A program made the translations under genes and the position numbers. A stretch of DNA of 64,000 nucleotides. Source: Solirubrobacter ginsenosidimutans. GTDB lineage: Bacteria > Actinomycetota > Thermoleophilia > Solirubrobacterales > Solirubrobacteraceae. Where the stretch lies: contig NZ_JAPDOD010000016.1 of NCBI RefSeq assembly GCF_027587205.1, positions 1 to 64,000 of the forward strand, in the 5' to 3' direction. Shown piece by piece: positions 54,866 to 64,000 of this stretch (the stretch's first letter is position 1; each line of letters opens with the position of its first letter). Under the pieces are notes generated by a model. That model made no database searches and had not been told where the DNA came from. It saw only the letters and a program-made list of their open reading frames with translations.

Positions 54866-56782
54866 CGCCGCGGGCACGAGCACGCGCGCTTCCCCGCTCT
54901 GCTCGAGCCGGACGGGCGCGCCCGGGAGCTTGAAGACGTCCGCGCGGGTGGCCAGACCGGTGTTGTCCGCGATGATCTGCCCGAGCGTCCGGTGCGCGCT
55001 GATGCCGTAGTCGCGCTCGATGCCGGCCAGCACGGGGTCGTTGCGGTAGAAGAACCGATCGCCGTCGCGCAGCGCTTCGAACTGGCGCTTGAAGATCGCC
55101 AGCTGCAGCTCGCCGAACTCGGTGCCCGGCACGTGGCGCTCGGAGAGCATCCCGGTGAACGCGTCGAGCGCGTCGGGGGAGCCGAAGAGCCCGCGCAGCC
55201 GCGCCGCGAGCGTGCTCCGGCGGGTGCCGGTGACGGCGCTGGTCTGTGCCCGCGGGTCGCTCAGGGCGATCTCGGCGCCGGTGATGTCGTGCAGCGCCAG
55301 GAAGTCGAGGCTGTGCGGATCGTCGATCCCCGTCCCGGCCGGGAACTGGTCGGTCGCTTCCCCGGTGATCGCCGTGAACGACGTCCGCGGGGCGAGGCCA
55401 TACGCGCGCCGGAGGTCGTTGTAGAGCGGGATGCCGTGGTCGTGGCCGCGCTCGACGTCGATCGCGCCGAGGTCGACGACGCCGTTGAAGCAGTCCGGCA
55501 GCGGCGGGCCGTCGAGGCAGGCGCCCGGTGAGAACGGGACCTGGAAGAGCACGCTGCGCAGCTGGTTGTCGATCGTCTCGTCGTTGCGGTACTCGGACTC
55601 GCCGCCGACCGCGGTCAGCACCGGTCCGACGCCGACGCTCGCGAGCAGGTCGGGGTTGCCGAACGTGAGGTTCAGCGGGATCTCCAGCTCGGTCGTGCCT
55701 TCGTCCTCGTCGATCTCGATGCCCTGGTCCTCGAAGGCCTCCAGCTGCGCCGCGGTGTAGGTGCCGGCCGGCGCGGACGGCTCGATCTCCCCGTGGACCA
55801 TGCTGTGCGCGCGGTAGCCGACGGTCGCGAACTCGTTGCTCAGCGTGGCGTCGACGGTCGGGTCGTAGCCGTGGTACGGCGCGAGCTTGACGCCGAGCGC
55901 CGGGAGGAACTCCTCGTAGGTGATGACCTGCTGCTCGGCGCCGACCACGCGCCGCGCGATCTGGAACCTCTGCTCCGCGGAGAGCGTGGCGGGGAGCGCG
56001 TCGACGATCCGGTTGTGCTCGCGCGCGAACAGCGTCTGGGTCGCGGTCAGCGCGACGTTCTCGTTGGCGCGGACGTCGCCGGCCACCATCGCCTTCCCCG
56101 GGGTGGCGGCGAGGCGGCCCTGCAGCTCCATCGCGGGCGCGGTCGTGGTGTCGCCGCGGCTGGAGCGCCGCGGCAGGAGCCCGCCCGGGTCGAGCAGCAG
56201 ATGTGCGCCGTTGTCGGAGAGGTCGCCGTTGACGGGGCCCTCGCGCAGCCATTCAAGTCGCTGGTTCGTGCCGCCGTAGACCGCCCAGCCGTCGATGTAG
56301 CTGGAGACGGTGTTGATCTGTTCGCGCGGCACGCCTCCCACGCCGGTGCCGGGCGCGGCGGCCGAGCGCGTGAAGTCGATCGCGCCGAAGTCGTTGCGGA
56401 ACGTCTCCAGCGGGTCGTGGGCGTCGAACGCGATCGGCGCCGCTTCCCCGCCGGTCTCCTCGCGCAGGCCGAACGTGTGGTCCAGGAACTGCCCCCACAC
56501 GAAGCCCCATTGTGTGACCCCGTTCTCCGAGAACAGGTTCTGCGCGCCGTCGTTGAAGATGCGGTTGCTGACCCGGCGCGCGGGCGGCCCGGTCAGCGGC
56601 TTGCCGACGCCGTCGGCGTAGGCGGGCTCAGCGACCCGCGAATACGGTTGTCCCACCTGTCCCCAGGTCGGGTGCGCGACGTTGTTCCCACCGCCGTCGA
56701 GCGAGCGCTCGGCGGCGGATGCGGGCGCGACAACCATCCACAGAATGGCGGCAGCGACCGCCCCGACCCTGGTTGCGCGCAT
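54542..56782 (-). CDS. Secreted animal-type heme peroxidase
   Basis: A 746-residue exported protein of the animal heme peroxidase superfamily. Signal peptide at about residues 1-23 (VVAPASA cleavage). The distal histidine lies in QFLDHTFG, the proximal histidine in GYRAHSMVHGEI, and the family hallmark is RGHDHGIPLYNDLRRAYGL. Other landmarks are SYIDGWAVYGG and FAREHNRI. The ATG at 56782 has AGGAG upstream. The C-terminal 107 residues are the shared domain. It probably oxidises halides or phenolics outside the cell. Confidence 0.92.
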   Translation of the reverse strand: MRATRVGAVAAAILWMVVAPASAAERSLDGGGNNVAHPTWGQVGQPYSRVAEPAYADGVGKPLTGPPARRVSNRIFNDGAQNLFSENGVTQWGFVWGQFLDHTFGLREETGGEAAPIAFDAHDPLETFRNDFGAIDFTRSAAAPGTGVGGVPREQINTVSSYIDGWAVYGGTNQRLEWLREGPVNGDLSDNGAHLLLDPGGLLPRRSSRGDTTTAPAMELQGRLAATPGKAMVAGDVRANENVALTATQTLFAREHNRIVDALPATLSAEQRFQIARRVVGAEQQVITYEEFLPALGVKLAPYHGYDPTVDATLSNEFATVGYRAHSMVHGEIEPSAPAGTYTAAQLEAFEDQGIEIDEDEGTTELEIPLNLTFGNPDLLASVGVGPVLTAVGGESEYRNDETIDNQLRSVLFQVPFSPGACLDGPPLPDCFNGVVDLGAIDVERGHDHGIPLYNDLRRAYGLAPRTSFTAITGEATDQFPAGTGIDDPHSLDFLALHDITGAEIALSDPRAQTSAVTGTRRSTLAARLRGLFGSPDALDAFTGMLSERHVPGTEFGELQLAIFKRQFEALRDGDRFFYRNDPVLAGIERDYGISAHRTLGQIIADNTGLATRADVFKLPGAPVRLEQSGEARVLVPAALSLSLGQPPSFGAFTPGVAKDYTATTTATVISTAGDAALNVSGGHLTNGTFPLPAPVDVQLSKASWSAPASNDTTTVTFKQRVGATDALRTGNYTTALVFTLSTTTP

Positions 56783-56842
56783 CGCGCAACTCCTCTCCTC
56801 GACCGGAACGACCCCCCTGTCAAGAAGCTTACATATGTCGGG

Positions 56843-58374
<1,532 letters not shown>

Positions 58375-58378
<4 letters not shown>

Positions 58379-60168
58379 GCGGCCTCGACCTTCGCAACGG
58401 TCTCGTCGCGCCCGACCTTGTCGCCCACGGAGACGGTGAGCTCGGTCACCGTGCCGTCCACGGGCGCGGTCAGCGCCAATTCCATCTTCATCGACTCCAG
58501 CACCACCACGGTCTGCCCCGCCTCGACGGCGTCACCCACGGCGACCGGCACCAGCAGCACGCTGCCCGGCATCGGCGCCCGCAACTCCCCATCGGCGTGC
58601 GCGTGATGCACGTCCTCGGCCGTCGCCTCGGTCACGTGCCATGCCCACCCCTCGTAGCCGAGCCAGCCATGCACGTACGTGAACCGGCCCGCGACGGGCT
58701 CATGGTCGAGCACCACGTCGAGCGGCTCGCCGCCGTCGACCGACAGCTTCCAGAAGGAGGGCGCGCGGACGCCGCCGAGCCGCCAGCCGTCGCGGCGCTC
58801 GAACGGATCGTCGCCGGCGCTCGCGGTCTCGCGCGCCATCGCGAGCGAGGCGGCCGCGCGGGCGACCTGCTCGTCGGTCAAAGGAGGCGTCGGCGGGTCC
58901 ATCCTGCCGATCAGGCCCGTGTCCATCTCCCCCGCGCGCACGTCCTCGCGGGCGAGCAGCGCGCGCAGGAAGCCCGTGTTCGTGGTCAGACCGAGGATGG
59001 CGGTGTTCGCCAGGGCGCGGTCCAGGCGGGCGAGGGCGCTCGCGCGGTCCGGGCCGTAGGCGATCACCTTGGCGATCATCGAGTCGTAGTCGGTGCCGAC
59101 CACGGAGCCGGTCTCGACCGCGGCGTCGACGCGCACGCCCTCCGGATAGCGCGCCAGCACGACGGGACCGGCCGACGGGAAGAACTGCGCGTCCTCGGCG
59201 TTGATGCGCGCCTCGATCGCGTGCCCGGACAAGGTGACCTCGACGTCCAGCGGCTCGCCCGCCGCCACCTGCAGCTGCAGCGCGACGAGATCGAGGCCCG
59301 TGACCAGCTCGGTCACCGGATGCTCGACCTGCAGCCGCGCGTTCATCTCCAGGAAGAAGTGGACCGACGGATCGTCGGCGTCGGCGATGAACTCGACGGT
59401 TCCCGCCCCGCTGTAGCCCGCGGCCTTCGCCAGCGCGATGGCCTCCTCGCCCAGCCGCGCCCGCAGCGCCTCCGACACCACCGGCGACGGCGACTCCTCG
59501 AGCACCTTCTGGTGGCGGCGCTGGAGCGAGCACTCGCGCTCGCCCAAAGACAGCACGTTCCCGTGCGCGTCGCCGATGACCTGCACCTCGATGTGCCGCG
59601 CCCGCGGCAGGAAGCGCTCGATGAACACGCGGTCGTCGCCGAACCCGGCGGCCGCCTCGCGCTGGGCGGCCGCGATCGCCTCGTCCAGCCCCTCGGGCGA
59701 CTCGACCACCCGCATCCCGCGCCCTCCTCCGCCCGCTGCGGCCTTGACCAGCAGCGGATACGCGTCCGAGACGCGCGCCTCGTCGACGCTCAGCGAGTCG
59801 ACGACCGGCACGCCCGCCGCGGCGGCCGCGGCCTTGGCCCGGACCTTGTCGCCCATCAGCTCGATCGCGTCCGGCGACGGCCCGACGAACACCACGCGCG
59901 CCTCCGCGCACGCTCGCGCGAGGCCGGCGTTCTCGCTCAAGAAGCCGTAGCCGGGATGCAGGGCGTCGACGCCGGCCGCCGCGGCCACGACGTCCTCGAT
60001 CGACAGGTAGGAGCCGACCCGCACCGCCGCGTCGGCCTCGCGCACGTGCGGCGCGCCGGCGTCGGCGTCGGTGTAGATCGCGACCGAACGGATCCCCGAC
60101 GCGCGCAGCGTCCGGATCACGCGCCGCGCGATCTCACCTCGGTTGGCGACAAGGACGGAGCTGAACAC
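58375..60168 (-). CDS. Acyl-CoA carboxylase, biotin-carrying (alpha) subunit
   Basis: A 597-residue protein. The biotin carboxylase domain covers about 1-440 ([21 protein letters not shown]-grasp loop [32 protein letters not shown]). The biotinyl domain covers about 525-597, with the biotinylation motif LESMKMELA. It carboxylates its own biotin for transfer to the beta subunit. GTG start at 60168, four bases after the dehydrogenase stop. The intervening BT-like segment is short. Confidence 0.93.
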
Positions 60169-60172
60169 GGCT

Positions 60173-61306
60173 CTACGCGCCGAGCGCGCGGGCGATGACC
60201 ATCTGCTGCACCTCGTCGGTGCCCTCGCCGATCGTGAGGATCTTCGCGTCGCGGTACATGCGGCACACCGGGTACTCCTCGATGTAGCCGTAGCCGCCGT
60301 GGATCTGGACGGCCTCCTCGGCGCAGCGCACGGCCAGGCGGCCGGTCTTGAGCTTGGCCTGGGCGGCGGTCAGCGAGAAGTTGCGGCCCTGATCCTTCTC
60401 GAACGCCGCCTTGTAGACCAGCAGCCGCGCGGCCGCGATCTCGGTCGCCATGTCGGCGAGCTTGCCCTGGATCGCCTGGTACTTGGAGATCGGCTTGCCG
60501 AACGCGCGCCGCTCCTTGGCGTAGGCCAGCGCCTGGTCCAGCGCGCCCTGCGCCAGGCCGACGCCCATCGCCGCGACGCCGATCCGGCCGATGTCGAGCA
60601 CCTGCAGGAACTGCTTGAAGCCGCCGCCGCGCGGGCCGAGCAGGTTCTCCTCGGGCACGATGCAGTCCTCGAAGGTCAATGGCCGCGTGTCGGACGCGTT
60701 CCAGCCCATCTTGCGGTACGGCGTGCCCTGCGAGTAGCCGGGAGTGCCGTTGGCGACGATCAGGTTGGAGATCTCGTCGTCGCCGGTGCGGGCGGTGATG
60801 CACACGACGCCGCTGATGTCCGTGCCGGCGTTGGTGATGAACTGCTTGGTGCCGTTGATCGTCCACTCGCCGTCCTCGAGCACGGCGCGCGTGCGGACGT
60901 TGCCGGCGTCCGACCCCGCCTCGGGCTCGGTCAGGCCGAACGCGCCGAGGATCTCGCCCGACGTCAGCTTCGGCAGCCACTCCTGCTTCTGCTCCTCGGT
61001 GCCGAACAGGTAGATCGGCTGCGTGCCGAGCGACGTGTGCGCGCACAGCGTGATCGCCACCGACGAATCCACGCGCGTGAGCTCCTCGACCGCGATCGCG
61101 TAGGCGAGCGAGTCGCCGCCGCCTCCGCCGTACTCCTCCGGGAACGGGATGCCCATCAGCCCGAGCTCCCCGAGCTGCTTGACGATCGCGTACGGGAACG
61201 CCTTGGTGCGGTCCAGCTCCTCGGCAACTGGAGCGACCTCCCCTTCCGCGAAGTCGCGCACCGTGCGCCGGATCAGCTCGTGGTCGTCGGGGAGATCGAA
61301 GTTCAT
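60173..61306 (-). CDS. Acyl-CoA dehydrogenase (isovaleryl-CoA type)
   Basis: A 377-residue flavoenzyme. FAD motif FGLTEPEAGSDAGNVRT near residue 130, C-terminal IHGGYGYIEEYPVCRMYRD and the IGEGTDEVQQMVIAR end with the usual catalytic glutamate. It starts with the family-typical PDDHELIRRTVRDFAEGEV. In front of an MCC-type carboxylase it probably makes 3-methylcrotonyl-CoA. Isovaleryl-CoA dehydrogenases often use a different catalytic base, so the exact acyl group is not certain. The ATG at 61306 is probably leaderless. Confidence 0.92.
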   Translation of the reverse strand: MNFDLPDDHELIRRTVRDFAEGEVAPVAEELDRTKAFPYAIVKQLGELGLMGIPFPEEYGGGGGDSLAYAIAVEELTRVDSSVAITLCAHTSLGTQPIYLFGTEEQKQEWLPKLTSGEILGAFGLTEPEAGSDAGNVRTRAVLEDGEWTINGTKQFITNAGTDISGVVCITARTGDDEISNLIVANGTPGYSQGTPYRKMGWNASDTRPLTFEDCIVPEENLLGPRGGGFKQFLQVLDIGRIGVAAMGVGLAQGALDQALAYAKERRAFGKPISKYQAIQGKLADMATEIAAARLLVYKAAFEKDQGRNFSLTAAQAKLKTGRLAVRCAEEAVQIHGGYGYIEEYPVCRMYRDAKILTIGEGTDEVQQMVIARALGA

Positions 61307-61336
61307 GCGGTAATTTATACCGAACGCCCGTTACAA
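61307..61336. promoter_or_regulatory. Divergent promoter and TetR-operator candidate
   Basis: On the minus strand a TATAAA (61319-61314) lies seven bases before the ATG at 61306, so the acyl-CoA operon transcript should begin at the start codon. A GACATT-like -35 lies 16 bases further upstream, inside the TetR coding start. TACCGAACGCCCGTTA (61318-61333) is a partial palindrome with the ACCGAACG pattern seen for TetR regulators of acyl-CoA metabolism, and it covers the promoter. Confidence 0.5.
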
Positions 61337-61912
61337 ATGTCCCAGCCGCCGACATCCCCCGCGCTCCGCGAGCGCTATGACCGCCGCCAGCAGGCGGTCG
61401 TGACCACGGCCGCCGCGCTGTTCGCGCGGCGCGGCTTCCAGGCGACGAGCATGGACGAGCTCAGCGAGGCGACCGGGCTGCGCAGCGGCGGCCTGTATCA
61501 CTACATCGGCTCCAAGCAGAACCTGCTGCTGGCGATCTTCGGCCAGCTGATGGACCCGCTGCTCGCGCGTGCCGCCGAGATCGAGGCGGGCGAGGACGAC
61601 CCGCAGACGCAGTTGCGCGCGCTGGTGCGCGCCTGGCTCGCCCACATCGAAACCCACCTCGACCACATGGCGGTGTTCGCGCAGGAGCGCCACACGATCG
61701 AGCACGAGCCCGAGTGGGAGCAGGTCCGAGCGAGCCGCGACGCCTTCGAGGCGATCCTCGCCCGCCGGCTCGCCGCCGTGGGGTTGACCGACCGGCTCGC
61801 GCTCTTCGCCCTGCTGGGCATGGTCAACCACACCGCCACCTGGCTGAAGCCCGGCGGTCGCCTGACGAGCGAGCAGATCGCCGACGGCTATTGCGACATG
61901 CTTCTGCGCTGA
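61337..61912 (+). CDS. TetR-family regulator of the acyl-CoA operon
   Basis: A 191-residue repressor. Helix-turn-helix at about residues 20-65 (TTAAALFARRGFQATSMDEL, GLRSGGLYHYIGSKQNLL), with a C-terminal domain of the acyl-CoA-responsive type (HTATWLKPGGRLTSEQIADGY). The ATG at 61337 was chosen as the start; the longer frame is antisense to the dehydrogenase. It is divergent from the dehydrogenase across 30 bases. Its stop codon directly abuts the GTG of a GNAT gene, so both are co-transcribed. Confidence 0.9.
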   Translation: MSQPPTSPALRERYDRRQQAVVTTAAALFARRGFQATSMDELSEATGLRSGGLYHYIGSKQNLLLAIFGQLMDPLLARAAEIEAGEDDPQTQLRALVRAWLAHIETHLDHMAVFAQERHTIEHEPEWEQVRASRDAFEAILARRLAAVGLTDRLALFALLGMVNHTATWLKPGGRLTSEQIADGYCDMLLR

Positions 61913-62374
61913 GTGATCCGCACCGCCCTACCCGCCGACGAGCCGATCCTGCGCGAGCTGGACCGCGTGACGTGGTCGACGCTCCACAGCCCCGCCCCCG
62001 CCCCGGCCGCCGATCGCCCGTTCGAGCTCGACGGCGTGCTCGTCGCCGAGCTCGCCGACGGCCTGGCGGGCTACGTCAAGCTCGGCCAGGCGCTGCCGCT
62101 GCGCTCCAGCGAGCACATCCTCGAGATCAAGGGCCTCAGCGTCGCCCCCGAACACCGGCGGCGCGGCGTGGGACGGGCGCTGATCGGCGCGGCCGTCCAA
62201 CAGGCCCGCGCCGCGGGAGCGCGACGGCTGATGCTGCGGGTGCTCGGGCACAACCTGGGCGCCCGCGAGCTTTACGCCCAGTGCGGTTTCGAAGTCGAAG
62301 GCGTGCACCGCGAGCTCTTCCTGCTCGACGGCCGCTACGTCGACGACATCTGGATGGCGCGCTCGCTCACCTGA
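61913..62374 (+). CDS. GNAT-family N-acetyltransferase
   Basis: A 153-residue acetyltransferase. The acetyl-CoA pocket motif is VAPEHRRRGVGRALIGAAVQ and the terminal strand region is LYAQCGFEVEGVHRELFLLDG. The core is preceded by a short N-terminal part. GTG start at 61913, directly after the TetR stop. The substrate (amine or protein) is unknown. It overlaps the convergent TetR gene by eight bases. Confidence 0.88.
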   Translation: MIRTALPADEPILRELDRVTWSTLHSPAPAPAADRPFELDGVLVAELADGLAGYVKLGQALPLRSSEHILEIKGLSVAPEHRRRGVGRALIGAAVQQARAAGARRLMLRVLGHNLGARELYAQCGFEVEGVHRELFLLDGRYVDDIWMARSLT

Positions 62375-62954
62375 GCAGCGCGAGCAGTTCGGCGAGGACC
62401 CCGTCGATGTCGAGCGGCTCGTCTTCGAGCTGCTGCTGGAGCTGGAGGCCGTCGAGCAGCGCGAGGACCGAGGTCGCGAGCCGCTGCGGCGTCGCCGCAC
62501 TCGTGATTCGCCCCCTGGCCTGCTCGGCCGCGATCCATTCCGCGACCAGGATGCGCCCGCGCCGGTAGCGATCGGCGAACCAGTCGTGCGCCGGGTGCTC
62601 CGGGTCGACGCTCTCGGCCGACAGGATCGTGAACAGCGCGGCGAGCCCCGGCCGCTGCGCGTTGTGGCGCAGCACGGCCCGCAGGATCTCGGCCAGCGGC
62701 GTGTCCTCGCGCGCGCGCAGCGTGCTCAGCAGCTCGGAGTCGTCCTCGTCGCGCCGTTCCAGGACCGCCACCAGGAGGTCGACCTTCGACGGGAAGTGGT
62801 GCAGCAGGCCCTGGCGGGTGACGCCCACCTCGGCCGCGATCGTGTCCATCGTGACCCCGTGGTAGCCGCGCTGGGCGAAGGCCTGCATGGCGGCACGCAC
62901 GAGTTGGTCGCGCCGGGCGCGTCCTTCAGGGGTCGTGTAGGCCACTCGCGCCAT
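62367..62954 (-). CDS. TetR-family regulator
   Basis: A 195-residue repressor-type protein. Helix-turn-helix at about residues 20-65 (RAAMQAFAQRGYHGVTMDTI, GVTRQGLLHHFPSKVDLL), then a helical ligand domain containing DWFADRYRRGR and LLDGLQLQQQLE, as in BetI/AcrR-like proteins. The ATG at 62954 has a GGGGGCGG region upstream; the longer frame is the shadow of the neighbouring gene. The target is unknown; it may control the epimerase-like gene 65 bases upstream on the same strand. Confidence 0.88.
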   Translation of the reverse strand: MARVAYTTPEGRARRDQLVRAAMQAFAQRGYHGVTMDTIAAEVGVTRQGLLHHFPSKVDLLVAVLERRDEDDSELLSTLRAREDTPLAEILRAVLRHNAQRPGLAALFTILSAESVDPEHPAHDWFADRYRRGRILVAEWIAAEQARGRITSAATPQRLATSVLALLDGLQLQQQLEDEPLDIDGVLAELLALLR

Positions 62955-62978
62955 CGCCGCCCCCAGGGTAATTCGCGC

Positions 62979-63011
62979 CGGGCCGACGGGTGGGGCGACC
63001 CCGCCGGCCCG
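62979..63011 (-). terminator. Terminator hairpin after the Tat-exported epimerase-like gene
   Basis: CGGGCCG pairs with CGGCCCG, then one mismatch, then CGGG pairs with CCCG, with a nine-base loop. It begins nine bases downstream of the TAG. A separate palindrome CGGTTCTAGAACCG (63015-63028) overlaps the stop codon itself. Confidence 0.55.
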
Positions 63012-63019
63012 ACACGGTT

Positions 63020-63967
63020 CTAGAACCGGATGCGGTTCAAGTAGTTGAAGCCAACCGACGCCGTGGTCAGGGCGTTCGCCCCGGCGTCGTCGCGCTCGAC
63101 GATGTACTCGTGGTCGCGGACATCGCCGGCCGCGGCGAAGATGCGGGCGAAGTCGATCACGCCGGTGCCGTCGTCGGCCCAGGTCGGCGCGTGGTTGACG
63201 TAGGCCAGGTCCTTGACGTGGAACTGGCGGATGCGATCGCCGAACGCGGCGATGATCGGCACCGGGTCGTGGTGCGCGTACCAGGCCCAGTACAGGTCGA
63301 TCTCGAAGTGCACGAGGTTCGGGTCGGTCTCGGCGAGCAGGATGTCGTAGCCGACCAGCGGGGTGTCGTCGGTGAGCGGCGCGAACTCCCAGAAGTGGCT
63401 GTGGTAGCCGAACCGGAGGCCCGCCTGGCGCGCGATCAGCCCCGCCTGGTTGAGGTCGGCGGCGTAGGACTTCCATTCCGCGGCGGTCTGGAAGCCCTTG
63501 ATGTTCGCGACGTTGCCGTCGGCGGGAAAGGTGATCGGGCTGGCCGGCGTCACGATGAAGCGCTGGCCGACGGTGACGGCGTCCGCCACCTGCTTGCGCC
63601 AGGCCGTCGCGTCGAACGGCTGCGGGATCGCCTGGTGGCCCGACGTCGCGCGCAGCCCGTACTTGCGCAACTGGGCCCGGAACTGCGCCGCCGTGAGCGC
63701 GCCGAAGCCGGCGTGCTCGACGGTGGTGTAGCCGATGTCGGCGAGGCCCTTGAGCTGCTGGTCGAGCGGCAGCGAGCGCAGCGTGTAGAGCTGGATGCTG
63801 ATGTTCTCGCGCGGGATCGAGTGCCGGCCCCGCCCGTGGTCGTCGTCGCCGCCGTGGGCGAGTGCGGGCGCCGCGAGGACGCCTCCGACCGTCGGCAGCG
63901 CGACCGCGGTCGCCGCTGCGCCGCGCAGGAAGCCTCGCCGATCGAGGCCGAGCTTGTCCATCGCCAT
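63020..63967 (-). CDS. Tat-exported sugar phosphate isomerase/epimerase-like protein
   Basis: A 315-residue TIM-barrel protein with a twin-arginine signal (DRRGFLRGAAATAVALP, cleavage near APALAHG), so it should be extracytoplasmic, although most of the family are cytoplasmic. The mature part begins ISIQLYTLRSLPLDQQLKGL and has RFGYHSHFWEF, VHFEIDLYWAWYA and RQFHVKDL, resembling xylose-isomerase-like TIM barrels of the Tat-exported planctomycete and actinobacterial type. A histidine-rich segment (HGGDDDHGRGRH) follows the signal peptide. GGAGGAGG precedes the ATG at 63967. Substrate unknown. Confidence 0.88.
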   Translation of the reverse strand: MAMDKLGLDRRGFLRGAAATAVALPTVGGVLAAPALAHGGDDDHGRGRHSIPRENISIQLYTLRSLPLDQQLKGLADIGYTTVEHAGFGALTAAQFRAQLRKYGLRATSGHQAIPQPFDATAWRKQVADAVTVGQRFIVTPASPITFPADGNVANIKGFQTAAEWKSYAADLNQAGLIARQAGLRFGYHSHFWEFAPLTDDTPLVGYDILLAETDPNLVHFEIDLYWAWYAHHDPVPIIAAFGDRIRQFHVKDLAYVNHAPTWADDGTGVIDFARIFAAAGDVRDHEYIVERDDAGANALTTASVGFNYLNRIRF

Positions 63968-64000
63968 GCCGTTCCTCCTCCTCCGAGATGCCGGCGCGGG

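Overview
This 64-kb window is very GC-rich, with dense genes, frequent GTG starts and 1-, 4- or 8-base gene overlaps. The gene types (AfsR/SARP-like BTAD regulators, actinobacterial-type XylA, an Rv2258c-like methyltransferase, a DUF3039-like zinc-ribbon protein, many TetR regulators and acyl-CoA genes) suggest a soil actinobacterium. I would guess Solirubrobacterales/Thermoleophilia, but this is inferred from style, not from a marker gene. I see no rRNA, tRNA, CRISPR array, transposase, integrase or phage gene. The window looks like ordinary chromosome.

Layout. 1-2.9 kb: the partial end of an NDP-forming acyl-CoA synthetase carrying an in-frame 21-base tandem repeat, an acyl-CoA dehydrogenase and a TetR regulator. 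3.0-10.9 kb (minus): a tightly coupled operon of Rieske oxygenase, FAD oxidoreductase, a polyamine-type ABC importer (binding protein, two permeases, ATPase) and a TetR regulator fused to a hotdog thioesterase; it looks like uptake and oxidation of an amine-like substrate. 11-18.3 kb: a membrane EAL protein, a methyltransferase, a large BTAD/ATPase regulator and an enolase-superfamily enzyme. 18.4-25.6 kb: a secreted M28 peptidase, an M48 peptidase and the HrpA helicase. 25.7-31.3 kb: a 26-codon micro-ORF and two tandem AfsR-like regulators. 31.3-36.1 kb: a DUF1800/DUF1501/cupredoxin operon and a small secreted protein.

36-50.4 kb is a carbohydrate locus. A ROK repressor, a secreted ThuA-domain protein and xylAB run leftwards. 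Across a 46-base divergent promoter, a seven-gene operon runs rightwards: FAD-linked oxidase, two TIM-barrel epimerases, a Tm-1-like protein, a creatininase-family amidohydrolase, a DeoR regulator and a Gfo/Idh/MocA dehydrogenase. No sugar transporter lies in the window. 50.4-56.8 kb holds assorted small genes, a secreted M1 peptidase with an inserted domain and an animal-type heme peroxidase. 56.8-61.3 kb is a leucine/isovalerate-type acyl-CoA module (carboxylase beta and alpha subunits, acyl-CoA dehydrogenase) divergent from its TetR regulator. The window ends with a GNAT acetyltransferase, another TetR regulator and a Tat-exported sugar-isomerase-like protein.

The most interesting signals are: (i) a homologous C-terminal domain of 107-133 residues, ending in the identical string TLSTTTP, on three unrelated secreted enzymes; (ii) the TetR-thioesterase fusion; (iii) a dispersed palindromic element, one copy of which lies in frame inside a regulator gene; and (iv) a pair of identical 19-base palindromes at a gene junction where the downstream gene appears to have lost its start codon.
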